From NCBI GenBank assembly GCA_030220185.1, contig JASPKZ010000422.1:815001-879000 (forward strand): DNA of 64,000 nt, in the 5' to 3' direction. The stretch is from Diploptera punctata (Eukaryota > Arthropoda > Insecta > Blattodea > Blaberidae). Positions 1-10,411 of this stretch are shown here, in pieces. Every line of letters begins with the position of its first letter. Position 1 is the stretch's first letter. Below the pieces are notes generated by a model. That model worked only from the letters and a program-made list of their open reading frames with translations, searched no databases and was not told the origin of the DNA. The position numbers and the translations under genes were made by a program.

Positions 1-2
1 CG

Positions 3-203
3 GCTTCTTTTGTTTATCACTGCAACCAGATCATACTATTTATTGCCAAAGGAACGCAATATTGTAAGGAGGAGCTTTCTTTAATATGGTAATCATAACA
101 CTGATAAATATTTGCTGAAACACGACTCTGATTGGTTGTAATACAGAAATCATTGAAACGTGATTGGTCATTGACTCCCATTTGGGGCATGAGTTAAATA
201 GTC
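3..203. repeat. 200-bp direct repeat, copy 1
   Basis: Nearly identical to 1436-1636 at a constant offset of 1433, with only a few substitutions. It contains no open frame. The pair could be long direct terminal repeats of an element cut by the window edge, or a segmental duplication. The copy may start before the window. Confidence 0.8.
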
Positions 204-1006
204 ATTTTAAGAGAACAATTAATTTATCCTTTGATATAAGTGACACATTTAAATGGAAACGTCGAAAAAATATGTGCTTTACTAGCCAAAAAATGTTAAA
301 AGTATAATAAAACACCAAAAACTGTAATAGGCATCAAGACACCTGCCGTGAAAGCCTAGAAGAAATTGTGTTGAACTACACTATTATATTGTTTGCTTAA
401 TGCAGGCATGTCATAGTTCAGAGCTCCAAGTTCAGTGCGGAGCGCGGTACTAACTCTAGAGCATGAATTCTACTTGCTACTTCCCGGCGGCACCTGTGCG
501 AACGCTTATAACAGGAGCAATCGAAATATAAAACAACGCACAAACAGGAGTAAAGCATTTATTAGTGAATAGTATTAACTGGTTTACAGTATTAAATAAC
601 ACCTCAAAAGATTTTAATCTGTATTATTTAATAATTGCCTAAAAAACATTAAGAACCAACAGGCCTATACGTACAAAGAAAACAAAAAATGAGAATACAT
701 TTAAAATATTCATGTGTTTCTACACCATTTTAACAAACATAATTTAATATTTCTTGGTATAGAAGAAAATAAATAAATAGTGGGTATATTTACATCTACT
801 GTAGGAAAATAAATCACCTCATTTCACGGTGCCAACTTCCCGGGCATTCTTACTTGACACTTAATTTTTTTTAAATTTTATTATATTTTCTATATAAAAC
901 TTTCCTCATTACAGGATTGCCACAAGGACAAAGTGATACATATAATTAATTTTCAAAATTGATTAAATACATTAAAAAATTCAAATTGTAATTTAAGTAT
1001 ATTCTA
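204..1006. other. AT-rich stretch without recognised features
   Basis: No coding signal or recognised repeat was seen. A short GC-richer patch lies near 480-510. Confidence 0.5.
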
Positions 1007-1177
1007 TTAAGTATAAATTTGGTAAATATGGTTCTTTAAAATTGAAATTGGTCCTCTAATGGCAGCGATGGCAATTTTAGAAATATACACTCTGTCCAAA
1101 TCTAAGAAATTCCAAAATTTAGCTAAGAATCCTGGTATAGTTCCTCTTGCCCCGATCATCAATCCTGTGACAGTTAC
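1007..1177 (-). pseudogene. LINE reverse transcriptase C-terminal fragment
   Basis: A 56-codon open frame read from about 1177 down to a stop at 1007-1009. It contains the run GLMIGARGTIPGF, which resembles the post-RT C-terminal segment (GARGTIP-type motif) of some site-specific non-LTR retrotransposons. No start codon or upstream RT domain is present, so this is a 5'-truncated fragment. The family assignment is from memory of such motifs and could be wrong. Confidence 0.5.
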
Positions 1178-1200
1178 ACTAATTAGTATTTATCATAAGT

Positions 1201-1294
1201 AATGCCACGAGTGATTTCCAAATTATCGATAAATTCACGACTCACGAAGTGAGGAGTGAATTTATCTAGAGAATTTGGAAATCAAGAGTGGCAT
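1201..1294. repeat. Foldback (hairpin) repeat
   Basis: Left arm 1201-1245 and right arm 1249-1294 are inverted copies (AATGCCACGAGTGATTTCC against GGAAATCAAGAGTGGCATT, and an inner GATAAATTCAC/GTGAATTTATC pair) with a loop of only a few bases. This looks like a foldback or MITE-type element. It lies between the two 200-bp direct repeats. Confidence 0.7.
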
Positions 1295-1435
1295 TTGTTA
1301 GGACTATTTAACGAATAAAATTAAGCTGTTTACTCACAAATCATTATTTAACTATAGTTATTTTAAAATATTTATATATTTAATGTAAACGGCGATGTTT
1401 GAAAACAAATGAGAAACTATAGGTACGCTTCTACT

Positions 1436-1636
1436 GCTTCTTTTGTTTATCACTGCAACCAGATCATACTATTTATTGCCAAAGGAACGCAATATTGTAA
1501 GGAGGAGCTTTCTTTAATATGGTAATTATAACACTGATAAATATTTGGTGAAACACGACTCTGATTGGTTGTAAAATAGAAATCATTGAAATGTGATTGG
1601 TCATTGACTCCCATTTGGGGCATGAGTTAAATAGTC
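1436..1636. repeat. 200-bp direct repeat, copy 2
   Basis: Second copy of 3-203 in the same orientation, ending at the same base (GAGTTAAATAGTC). The intervening 1.2 kb holds the LINE fragment and the foldback. Confidence 0.8.
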
Positions 1637-1641
1637 TTTGT

Positions 1642-1679
1642 AATAGTCAACTGTTGGCTCAATAGTCAACTGTTGGCTC
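1642..1679. repeat. 19-bp tandem duplication
   Basis: AATAGTCAACTGTTGGCTC occurs twice head to tail, immediately after the second 200-bp direct repeat. Confidence 0.9.
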
Positions 1680-1849
1680 ATATATGACATTCTTTTCAGA
1701 GTCAACTTCTTCAGATTGACTATTATGAGTCTCAAATATATAATTAATACCTGATAAACCAGTCGTCCTCATCTAAAATAAAGTTCTGTTTGAAAACTTA
1801 AAGTAGTTAAAATATGTGGCCTTTCAAAACAATGTTTCATCTTCTGCAT

Positions 1850-1930
1850 TTCAATTGGTGTTATCGCCACAATTTGATGGTTGTCCGTTTTTATAAAAGC
1901 GGGTGGTGCGACAATGCTTGACAATGATTA
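1850..1930 (+). promoter_or_regulatory. TATA-box promoter-like block, copy 1
   Basis: TTATAAAAGCGGGTGG (TATA at 1891-1898) sits about 30 bases after TTATCGCC and before a TGCTTGACA motif. The whole block recurs at 6262-6335. Conservation around a consensus TATA box suggests a pol II promoter carried by a repeat family. Which element it drives is unknown. Confidence 0.4.
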
Positions 1931-2108
1931 ACATGCCGAATTATTTTAGTGGCGGTAGTCTGCACCTTTGTATTTAATTATGTATAACACCTGCCGGGAA
2001 ACAAAGCGATCCGCTGGACAATCATCATAGTTAGGCTACAATACTAATGCTGTTGTATAAGTTGTACAACGGGTTCAGGTCTGCGGGCGTGTTCTGTTGA
2101 GCAAGTCT

Positions 2109-2456
2109 TTATTCTGTTTCTTTTAAAATATCTATGTCTTCTAGGATGCTAATCTTGTTGTTATACTTTCTGTGCAATTCTGACATTGTATTATCGATTT
2201 TGTCCAACTGATGATCCGTTTCTAGTATATGTTTGGCAAACTTTGATTTTTCTTCGTTATTAATATATATTTTTTTAATGTTCAGCATATCTTGTGTTAA
2301 AATTTCTTGTTGTTCTACCGATGTAAAACTTATCGCAATTTCGTAGTCTAGTTTATAAACGTCTTTAATTTTGTATTTATTTGTTACTTCAATTTTGTTT
2401 GATACGATGTTGTTGAGTATGTTATTAGTTTTAAAGGCGATTTGTATGTTTTTGTC
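2109..2456 (-). pseudogene. Penelope-like element GIY-YIG endonuclease remnant
   Basis: On the minus strand the order of segments matches the end of Penelope-type retroelements. A lead-in AFKTNNILNNIV is followed by VYKL, then, after a one-base frame change, DKFYIGRT. After another frame change come NEEKSKFAKHILETDHQLD and a tail ending at the stop 2109-2111. VYKL and FYIGRT are the GIY and YIG halves of the endonuclease that nicks target DNA for retrotransposition. At least two frameshifts make it a pseudogene. The reverse transcriptase that should precede it is not seen. Confidence 0.7.
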
Positions 2457-3099
2457 TTGTTTTTTTAAAAATCGAATTAGCTAATTTAACCGTTCTAAAA
2501 TTGGGAGAGATATTCTGTGCAAAATATATATATATATGAAGACTTGATTCTCGCAAGGTCTCCAAGCTGAACGTAGCCATGCTCATCATTGCGTTTGACG
2601 AATGAAACTGAACCAAGTCACCAGGTGGCGTTACTTGTTCAACGGAGCGCTGCTGGTGCATATCGGGGCGCCATCTCACGGATACATCGTTGACTTAATG
2701 TGATGAATTCAGTTCATTACATTAAAAGTTGAAATCAAAGTAAACAAGCAATACAAATAAATACGGAAATGAACAATTTAACATTTAAGAATCGCAAATA
2801 AGCTTGATAACTCTTCAATTGCTTTCTAGCATCTCAATTCAATTTCAAAAATGTTCTCTGAGCATCCTTATCTAACTCGGAACATATTTCACTATAAATT
2901 ATTAAATTTAAATTTATAAAACTAAAGATTTTTAATTCATAAAATATTCATATAATTATATGTATAGATACCTGTATAAATTAATTTAATGGTTATTTAT
3001 TTTCTTAAAGGAGTAGAAATTCTTTAAGTAGAATGTATATATGCTATTTATTCAGTTCGTTTTTTGTTCCAAAGTATTTGTCTTCTGTTCCGGTTTAAG
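2457..3099. other. No recognised feature
   Basis: AT-rich. An 82-codon minus-strand open frame at 2431-2679 is unrecognised and overlaps the end of the Penelope remnant in another frame. The rest shows no coding signal. Confidence 0.4.
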
Positions 3100-3411
3100 G
3101 CATCATGCGGGGTCCAGAGTCTATGGAATTTGTGCTTGTTCTAGTACCCACGTGGAAGAAAATTTCTCATGGAGTTTCGGCCAGTATGGGACCGGTGCCC
3201 ACCCTGTATCTGATGAATTAAGTAGCTGCTTCATGTTTAGAAAAAGCAGCTATAACGCCTGAGGGACCAGACATGCTAACCGCATGTTACCATTATTTTG
3301 TCTGGAGGTTCCACTTCTATGATTAACATATGCGGATACGGGGCCATCAGCTGGTTGTTAAGACAAGAGTCATCTAGGCCTTTCGCGCCGTGGAGTTGGA
3401 GTGAATTATTT
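3100..3411 (+). mobile_element. SINE-A copy (old)
   Basis: Body matches the SINE-A copies at 16549, 47962, 30438, 59019 and 63372: GTTTCGGCCAGTATGGGACC, then GACATGCTAACC, then a GGCCATCAGCTGGTTG region. The tRNA-like head is strongly decayed. Open frames over it are incidental. Confidence 0.75.
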
Positions 3412-3784
3412 GTATTCTGGATGTTTGTGATAATCCTTAATGGAGGAGATACCATCTCCAGACTGTTGGAACTGTGCAGGTATCGTCATATTGACGACAT
3501 AGGTGGTATTTCTTATCTTACCCGAAAGGAAACATTGCAATATGGCGTAACATGTCACTCAAAACGATAAAAGATCGCTGTTCCAAATCACAATTACATT
3601 TTGTTATAGCCTTGTTAAATCCACCCACATTGGGAATTTTCTTATAAATCGCAATTAAATAAATTAGAAACACAAAGCCTACACTTTATCAGCAGATCTC
3701 ATCTACAAGAAGCTGTTAATTAGCGAGAGTCTGCATCCGTCCTGGTTTCATCATTAACGTATCTACATGAACATCTACCGGTTT

Positions 3785-3988
3785 GCCATCACAACTAATT
3801 TACCACCAAAATCAGTGTTTCACAAACTATGGGTCGCATTCGCTGTGTTTTCTTTCATTATTTCTTTCCTTATTTCTTTCTCTCTTTTTTTTTTGCCATC
3901 ACAACTAATTTACCACCAAAAGCAGTGTTTCACAAACTATGGGTCGCATACACTAGAAGTGTTTTCTTTCATTGTTCCTTTCCTTCTT
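3785..3988. repeat. 110-bp tandem duplication
   Basis: GCCATCACAACTAATTTACC starts at 3785 and again at 3895, and the two units stay alike through CACAAACTATGGGTCGCAT and a T/C-rich end. No function seen. 3412-3784 holds nothing recognised. Confidence 0.9.
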
Positions 3989-4001
3989 CCCCCCCCCCCC
4001 C
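3989..4001. repeat. Homopolymer C run
   Basis: Thirteen C in a row closing the pyrimidine-rich tail of the tandem duplication. Its length is unreliable in sequencing. Confidence 0.85.
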
Positions 4002-4094
4002 GCTCTATTTTTCTTGAACTTTTAGCGTGAGGTTCTCATGAAAATATTTCCAAACTTTTTTTTTTACAGATTCTATATAGTAGACACCGAAAAT

Positions 4095-4460
4095 GACTGT
4101 AACCAATAAATAAGTTATGTATGTGTTTTTAACGCTCCAGTTGCCGAAATTTTTGTTTCTTTGAAACCAAACTTGGTATATAGCAATTAGTTACAAAAAG
4201 TAAGATGGAGTTCGTTAACCAGTAATATCGGACCATTAAGTGTAGAAGTTCACTTGAAACGAAAATTTAATAATCACCCTAACGGTCGCAATTTTCGATG
4301 TTTCACAACAGAACTCAGTATAAACTATTAAAATAAACTGAGGAAGTTATCCTATACATATCAGCAGAATCGGGTCATTAGAAGTGGGAGTTTACCTGAA
4401 ACCCAAAAAAATACTATAGTGACCGCCATGTTTGATTCGCAATTTAATTAACCTTAAATT
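4095..4460 (+). repeat. Rep-X dispersed repeat, copy 1
   Basis: Shares a series of blocks with 21595-21960 and with 27700-27778 plus 29002-29435: GAAACGAAAATTTAA, TCGATGTTTCACA, ATTAGAAGTGGGAGTTTACC and GCCATGTTTGATTCG. No coding capacity and no clear ends, so the class of repeat is unknown. Confidence 0.65.
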
Positions 4461-4551
4461 AGCAATGTATTATATATAAATTTGCAGATACATCAGTTTA
4501 TTTAATTTTTCAATAAAATAATGGAAAACAATATTTTTTGATCTTACATTA

Positions 4552-6242
4552 GGGTAGTTCCGGGTGAGATGGCCATACGGGTGTGATGGCCATGGCTTCT
4601 ATTTTATGTTGGAATGACCGGATGTGAAAGCAACTCGGTAGGCGGTATGCTTTTGACTCTAGTAACCGATTGTTGAACACGTGTGGCAGTTTCGTGTTAC
4701 AAGTCGGCGACTTTTTCGTAATTATTGTTTTGTAACTGCTCAGATATTTTGTGACCGTCAAGAGAAGTGAACATAAGTGCGACGTTCCTGCAAAATAATT
4801 CTCAGCAGCTTATTGTACGAGTTAAGTGGATCTTCTGTGATTAATATAAAGTTAATATTTCTTATTTAATCATCTCCTGATTTTTTTCCGCACTATGGCC
4901 ATCTAACCCTTAAACATGGGGGAGATGGCCACCTACTCTTAGGGAGAGTTGGCCAACTGTTTAAGACGCATTTTCGTTGATTCTTTTTTTTAATTTTTGT
5001 TTATTGCCTCAGCGGTATAGTGTTATAGTATTTATTGTTAGTTTAATTTTATTAATTTGTATATTAGTGGGAGTTGGCCTTCTGTTTAGCAAGTCTACCA
5101 TCCCAAAGATCCTGGTTTTGATTCCCGGCTTTTCCTTAGAATTATTTCAGGTAGTTGCTTGATATATACTGGTATATCCCTTTCAATCCCGATGCCATTC
5201 CTGACTATGCATTCCTCAATTCAACTGCAAGTGAATCTACAAAGGCAGGGAGAAAACAGGATGATCAATGTCAGGACACGAACGGAAATAACGCTGAGGA
5301 TTCTAATTCTGCTACCCCTGGAAATCTTGAGCCACAACCGAGCACTTCCAAATCTAAGGTGGAATACACTCCTACGAAAATTCTGGAGACGATGTCACCA
5401 ACACCATCCTTAAGCAAATTGCCAGCAAGCAAAAGGCCAAAGCTTCACGCTACTCTCTTGACTTCCCCCGAGAACATAGAAAAAGTGAGGTTTAAATCTT
5501 CAAAATTGGCAATGGGCGTAAATCCTTCAGTAAGCATGTTTCGAAGCTAACATTTCTTAGAAAACGACCAATTTCTAGCAGCAGCTCCAGCTCTGAAGAA
5601 AGAATCGTAATTAACGACGAGTCCAGCAATGATGAATTTGTTGATCTCACCAATGAATGTGTTGGTTGTGGCGAACACTACGACAATACAAAGAAGGCAG
5701 TTGACTGGATTCAGTGTATCTGTTGTCAAAGGTGGCTCCATGAAACGTGCACTACTTTTATTGGTGTTTGTTTGCCTTGTGGAAAAGTGATAACTAGGAA
5801 AAACTTAAATAATTCACTTGTTTTTGGAAACATTTTCTCCGAAAATGATTGAAGATATTTTATTTGTATTTTAATGCAAGAAAAGTTTTAAATTTTATGA
5901 AACAATTAGTTTATTTTAATTTTATATGTAAATGTAAATGCAATAAACAAATAGATATATTTTAATAACTTTTGAGTGTATTTAATGACTTCAAAACTGA
6001 GTAATCAACACTCTCTACCCTATGGCCATCTCCCCCTGGCAACTAGGGAGAGATGGCCAGTGTATTGTTTTTCAATAAGTTGGGTTTATTACTCTGAATG
6101 ACAATATTTTATCATAAACACAAGGAATTATGTAGATTTAACTTCAGCAACCCCATTAAACTTTTGTTCACGTAATTATCCTGCAAATCTTCGATATTCT
6201 GAAACATTAAAAAAAGTATGGCCATCTATCCCGGACTTACCC
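4552..6242 (+). mobile_element. pogo-like DNA transposon, internally deleted
   Basis: Bounded by TA (4550-4551 and 6243-6244) and by 26-bp inverted ends starting GGGTA and sharing TCCGGG and AGATGGCCATA (22 of 26 match). A GATGGCCA-type motif recurs just inside both ends (4582-4593, 4894-4904, 4921-4930, 4941-4955; 6021-6030 and 6050-6059), like subterminal transposase-binding sites. The interior keeps only the C-terminal part of a DDE transposase (5155-5852), so it cannot move itself. Confidence 0.85.
5155..5852 (+). pseudogene. pogo/Tigger/jerky-type transposase C-terminus with PHD-like zinc finger
   Basis: The frame opens in IPFNPDAIPDYAF, the hallmark that follows the DDE domain of pogo-type transposases (usually GIYPFNP). 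A Ser/Pro-rich linker follows. A one-base frame change near 5530-5550 then leads to a Cys/His cluster with spacing C-x2-C-x15-C-x2-C-x4-H-x2-C-x6-C-x2-C, a PHD-like finger with every ligand kept, ending at a stop at 5850-5852. The DNA-binding N-terminus and the catalytic D, D, D/E core are absent. In intact relatives the protein cuts and pastes DNA between the inverted ends. Confidence 0.8.
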
Positions 6243-6261
6243 TATACAATATGCAAATAGG

Positions 6262-6335
6262 TATTATCGCCTCACTCTGATGGTTAACATATTATATAAA
6301 AGCGGGTGGCGCGCGGCACTGCTTGACATGCGGTG
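6262..6335 (+). promoter_or_regulatory. TATA-box promoter-like block, copy 2
   Basis: ATTATCGCC, TATATAAAAGCGGGTGG (TATA at 6293-6300) and CTGCTTGACATG repeat the arrangement at 1850-1930. It lies only 20 bases beyond the pogo-like element. Confidence 0.4.
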
Positions 6336-6564
6336 TTGTCACGTTTCTCATAGCGCTTTGGGCGTTTATTGCACAAGGACAGAAGACATCGATTATTTAT
6401 GTTATTATTTAATTTTTATGCTATTATTTGGTATAGTTTAACTTTTAAAATTAAAACTATTTATATGTATTTATTTATTAAATAATTTAATTCCAACATT
6501 ATATAGCTTGTAGGTCTACATAAATTTAATATGCATACAACATCATGCTGAAAATTGACATACC

Positions 6565-6769
6565 TTAGTTTCCGCCTTCACTTGTATCTTCAGTATCATT
6601 GTTGACGTGTATGATGAAAGGACTCTCATTATGTGTGTCCCGGTGCATGTAACGTCCTACTATCTCTTTCACATGCCGAACACACCACAGATTCCCGTCT
6701 GCCATATTCACACATTTGCAGATTGCAGTGCACACACTTTCGCTCATTGATGGGGTATCATTTCGTTTC

Positions 6770-6812
<43 letters not shown>

Positions 6813-7027
6813 TTTAAATTATGCCCAGATCAGTTCGATCGGATAGAAGCAATAATAATATGGCGGCAAACGCAACACTTCGCATCCATTATATTTTGTA
6901 TAGCATCAACTATATATTCTGGAATTATATTAGACTCCTTTATAATTTGTATCAACATTGATTTTATGGGTATCGGCTTATTATTACCATGCATAAACGC
7001 AATGGTTTCTTCTTTATTATTGGCCAT
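6565..7027 (-). other. Possible unrecognised coding remnant split by (TA)n
   Basis: Two minus-strand open frames (65 codons at 6830-7027 beginning MANNKEETIAF, and 60 codons at 6565-6747) lie either side of a TA microsatellite. They have better codon texture than their surroundings, with spaced Cys and His. I recognise no family, and chance cannot be excluded. Confidence 0.2.
6773..6808. repeat. (TA)n microsatellite
   Basis: About 18 TA units. Confidence 0.95.
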
Positions 7028-7059
7028 AGTTGAGATTTTAATTAATTTATTTCAATTTA

Positions 7060-7085
7060 TATTATTCTTATTATTATTATTATTA

Positions 7086-7143
<58 letters not shown>
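7060..7143. repeat. (TTA)n microsatellite
   Basis: About 27 TTA units with one TTG interruption. The polyleucine frame over it is an artefact. Confidence 0.95.
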
Positions 7144-7212
7144 TAATTATTAACTGTTCGGTGTAAAATTTTCTCCCATGGCCGCCACATATTGAAATCC
7201 TTTACATATTAA

Positions 7213-7362
7213 ACTAATATCCATCCATCCAAAGTAATTCTGCCCGACGGCAGGTCTTTCACTGCAATCATAGCATTTACATGCTATGTTTTGCACCTTT
7301 ACTAGGGGATTGTAGGTGTGGTAGCTTCCCGTTGCTTTCCACACCGATGAAGGATGATGATG
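7213..7362 (-). mobile_element. SINE-B copy, 3' half only
   Basis: Minus-strand match to the 3' half of the full copy at 7822-8174: trinucleotide run, GGAAAGCAACGGGAAGC, CTACCACACCTACAA, and the end TTCGGGCAGAATTAC. The tRNA-like head is missing. Confidence 0.85.
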
Positions 7363-7821
7363 ATGAAACTAATATAATATGTAGATATTGTAATATTCGA
7401 TATCACAATAAATCACTGATAATTATACCATTACTTACGGTTTAAAAGTTTATAACTGGCTCGAATAACTCCATCACCCCTATTGTTCAGAAAATGAAAA
7501 AAAAAAGTCTTATTCATAGATTTTTTATTCACACAACATTTATTTTTTACAGTATATCTAGGACGTTACTGTGACCTACCAGGAGCAATAAAATAATTTC
7601 CAAGCATCGTATTTTGATCTCTAGAATTTAAGAAAGTTGCTGGATTTGTTTCCTTCTTCCAACTGATTAAATAAACGACTGATAAATAGGAGTACTTTTA
7701 ATACATCTCAAATATGCTACAGAAATGATCGAAACACTGTTTAATACACTTTAAACATAAACAAATGCCCTTTAGTTATACAGTGTTCGCATATTTTTTT
7801 ACTAATCAATATATTAATACA
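7363..7821. other. No gene recognised
   Basis: AT-rich. A TTTCCTTCTTCCAACTG motif at 7651-7667 is inverted relative to CAGTTGGAAGAAGG near 9138 and may mark one end of the decayed transposon whose protein remains lie at 8222-8962. Confidence 0.35.
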
Positions 7822-8174
7822 GTCCACCGCTGTGGTCTCGAGGTAGCGTGCTGCCTTGTCACGCAGCGGGCCCGGGTTCGATCCCCGGTCGGGGCAGTTT
7901 TTCTGGGTGAGGTTTTTATCGGGGTTTTTCCTCACCTGTAAGACAAATGTCAGGAAAACTCTAAGGCCCAAACGGTCCCCGAATTCATATGGCCATCATC
8001 ATCATCATCCTTATCGTTACCACCATCATCATCATCATCATCATCCTTTACCGGTGTGGAAAGCAACGGGAAACTACCACACCTACAATTCCCTAGTAAA
8101 GCTGCAAGCATATAGCATGAAAATGCTATGATTGCAGTGAAGGACCTGCCTTCGGGCAGAATTACTATGGATGG
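7822..8174 (+). mobile_element. SINE-B, full-length, with target duplication
   Basis: A tRNA-like head with a box B match (GGTTCGATCCC) is followed by GGTGAGGTTTTTATCGGGG, an ATC-repeat tract, and an end in GCAGAATTACTATGG. It is flanked by an 11-bp direct repeat ATATTAATACA (7811-7821 and 8175-8185), the expected target-site duplication. It seems inserted beside or within an older DNA transposon. The head implies pol III transcription from internal boxes. Confidence 0.9.
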
Positions 8175-8221
8175 ATATTAATACATGTTGGAGAAAATTA
8201 GATTAATGGAACATCAAAATA

Positions 8222-8962
8222 TCAGGGGCTCCTGGTTTGTTTAGTCTTCTCAAGATTCAACATCAGCTGCGTTTGTAGTAGGCCAGGTAACCAGGCCCTC
8301 TTCTCCCGTGGTTTGTATGTGATGATCTTTTTTTTGTTGTTGTTAATAGGTACTTTGTCTCGATAAACAGTGTCTATAGGAAGAGTAACCTTATCCAGAA
8401 ACTCTAGCTTTTGAAGGAGAAAGTGACTTTTCACGGGACCATCAATGTACTCGGAAGCAATTACACAACCCTTCATTGTAGAAGAATATTGTATATGCCG
8501 TTATTTGGAAATAGAAAACTGTGACTGCTTATCAGTGCTTCTGGATTTTTATTTTAAGAATTTTGGTCACCATGCCTTATAACTCAAAATTTGTTGTGAT
8601 ATTTTCTGAACAGAATAACCCACCTCTCTTGTCGATTTGATCAGTTCACAGTAGTCATCAGGAGTGTAGATTCTATCAATATGTCGAATCTTACGTTTGG
8701 CAGTACCAAAATTCCTGTCGCATTGTAGAAAGGAGTGCCCGCGAACAGGAAAATATTGATGGAGTGTATCAAAATAACCCAGTGACATCAAGGCAAGTAG
8801 AAAACGGACCAACGTGTTATAGCGGCTCTTATCCACCGCAAGCATCACTGTAAATGTGAAGATCCCTGATAGTAGAATCCATTTCTTGCACTTTCATCCA
8901 AAGAAGGCTACACACTTCATTAGGTCCTCATTTCGCTATACCTTCTGGATATGCGTAGAAAT
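8222..8962 (-). pseudogene. Decayed protein of an unclassified arthropod transposon
   Basis: Read from high to low coordinate across frame changes and stops: AYPEGIAK, GPNEVCSLLW, LHIYSDACGG, then SRYNTLVRF, FPVRGHSFLQCDRNFG, DRIYTPDDYCELI, then an ISKYRHIQYS stretch, YIDGPVKSHFLLQ and VPINNNKK. This order resembles a protein type repeatedly seen in repeats of aphid, roach and similar genomes, with a D-x-C-GG-Q-N-like core that may be catalytic. I cannot name its superfamily. Stops around 8555 and near 8930 and a frame shift at about 8845 show it is dead. The 104-residue frame at 55344-55658 resembles its C-terminal part. Confidence 0.55.
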
Positions 8963-9137
8963 TTCTATACCTGTTTTCGCATCATGAATACCGACACATA
9001 TAACCAAAGTTTTCGAAGATAAAACATTTTTTGCACCGGAAATTTTGGGCATTCAATTTATTCTTTCTCCTCGCAAAGTATCAGAATTTGTTGTTTAGTG
9101 TAACATTTATTGGCTCTACTAATGTGACGCGCGGCAG

Positions 9138-9183
9138 CAGTTGGAAGAAGGAAATAAACGCCGGATTTATTTCCTTCTTCAAA
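9138..9183. repeat. Short inverted repeat around GAAGAAGGAAATAAA
   Basis: GAAGAAGGAAATAAA and TTTATTTCCTTCTTC face each other across CGCCGGA. It may be the end of the decayed transposon to its left. Confidence 0.6.
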
Positions 9184-10411
9184 CTTACAGTATTTTCAAG
9201 CGTACTTTTAAAGACCAAACAGGTGCAATTTTATTTCATTCTTCTACTCTACAGTCGCATATTTTATTGAAGATTCCGATAACATCACAATCTCAGTTTT
9301 CGAATTTTTGGTCTTTGTTGCCATCTTCCAACTGCTGATTCAATTACTAAAATAAATACACATAGTGAAATAAAAAGTATGCAATACTCATGTAGAAATA
9401 CATAACGGAATCTCGGCAATTTAAAAAAAAAACTCGGTGCAAGCGCCTCTTTATTTTTTTTTTAACTTTTCTTCGATCCGTATCAAGAGTTTACCACACC
9501 CGTATCGCAATATATTCAAATGAAAATGCTAGAGTCAGAGTGATATTAAATCTTATATTACCTAATTTTGAACGTAACCTAATTAATATTTAACAGCCCT
9601 GATGTTAGTTGGCAACGCATTACAAAGTCGAATATCAGCTATAGCCTAGTGAAAGTTGATGAATTGACCTAAGTGATGAAGTAGAATAAATTGAAAGAAG
9701 GTGCAGTAATATAGGTAAACTCTATTACGTATTATGTCTTCATGAATGGCAGTTTGCAGCGGTTAGTGTATTAAAATTAAATTAGTTCCATTGTCGGAAT
9801 GTAGCAGATATTGATTGAAGTTGATATTAGAACTAGGTAGGCCATGTATTGATTGTTTTATTTGTTGGCCTTGGTTTATGTAACACATTCCGTCAAGGAA
9901 GTTATCGTGATGTAATAAGGGATAATTGTAGCCGTGCTAGAAATAATGCATGTATCGTTTAGATGGGGTGGAATACATTATATAATTCCACTTCTTTTAT
10001 TAACCAGGTTCTTTTAACTACCATTTTATTAGATTTCAATTCTCGACAGAGTTGTAAATGCGACATCACAGTTTACTGGAAAACAATTATAATCAAGCCC
10101 TTCAATCATTAGTTTTAATTGTTATTCTAGGAAAGTACTTCACAGCTCTTCAAGATTTTGATTACTTTGAGAAGCCTTAGAAATCAGCAATTGAATACCT
10201 CCCTTAGAAAATTATGTACCAGCCTTTAAGGAAGTTCGATTCCATTGGCAAAGTTATTAAATTTTATTTGATAGGATACTTGGCCCATAGTACATGAAAG
10301 TCTTAGACGGAACACAGCAATAGCATGTATTCTATGTTTACAAACATCCACCAACATAGGAATACATCTTGACAAATTAATTAGTAATTTTACAACTAAA
10401 CACGAACACAA
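9184..10411. other. No recognised feature
   Basis: AT-rich, short open frames only, no repeat match found within the window. Confidence 0.45.

Noticed and set aside
3..1636. LTR retrotransposon
   Set aside because: The direct repeats lack recognisable TG...CA ends, primer-binding site, polypurine tract or gag/pol between them.
6633..7166. 177-codon plus-strand frame ending in polyleucine
   Set aside because: Its length comes from the TA and TTA microsatellites.
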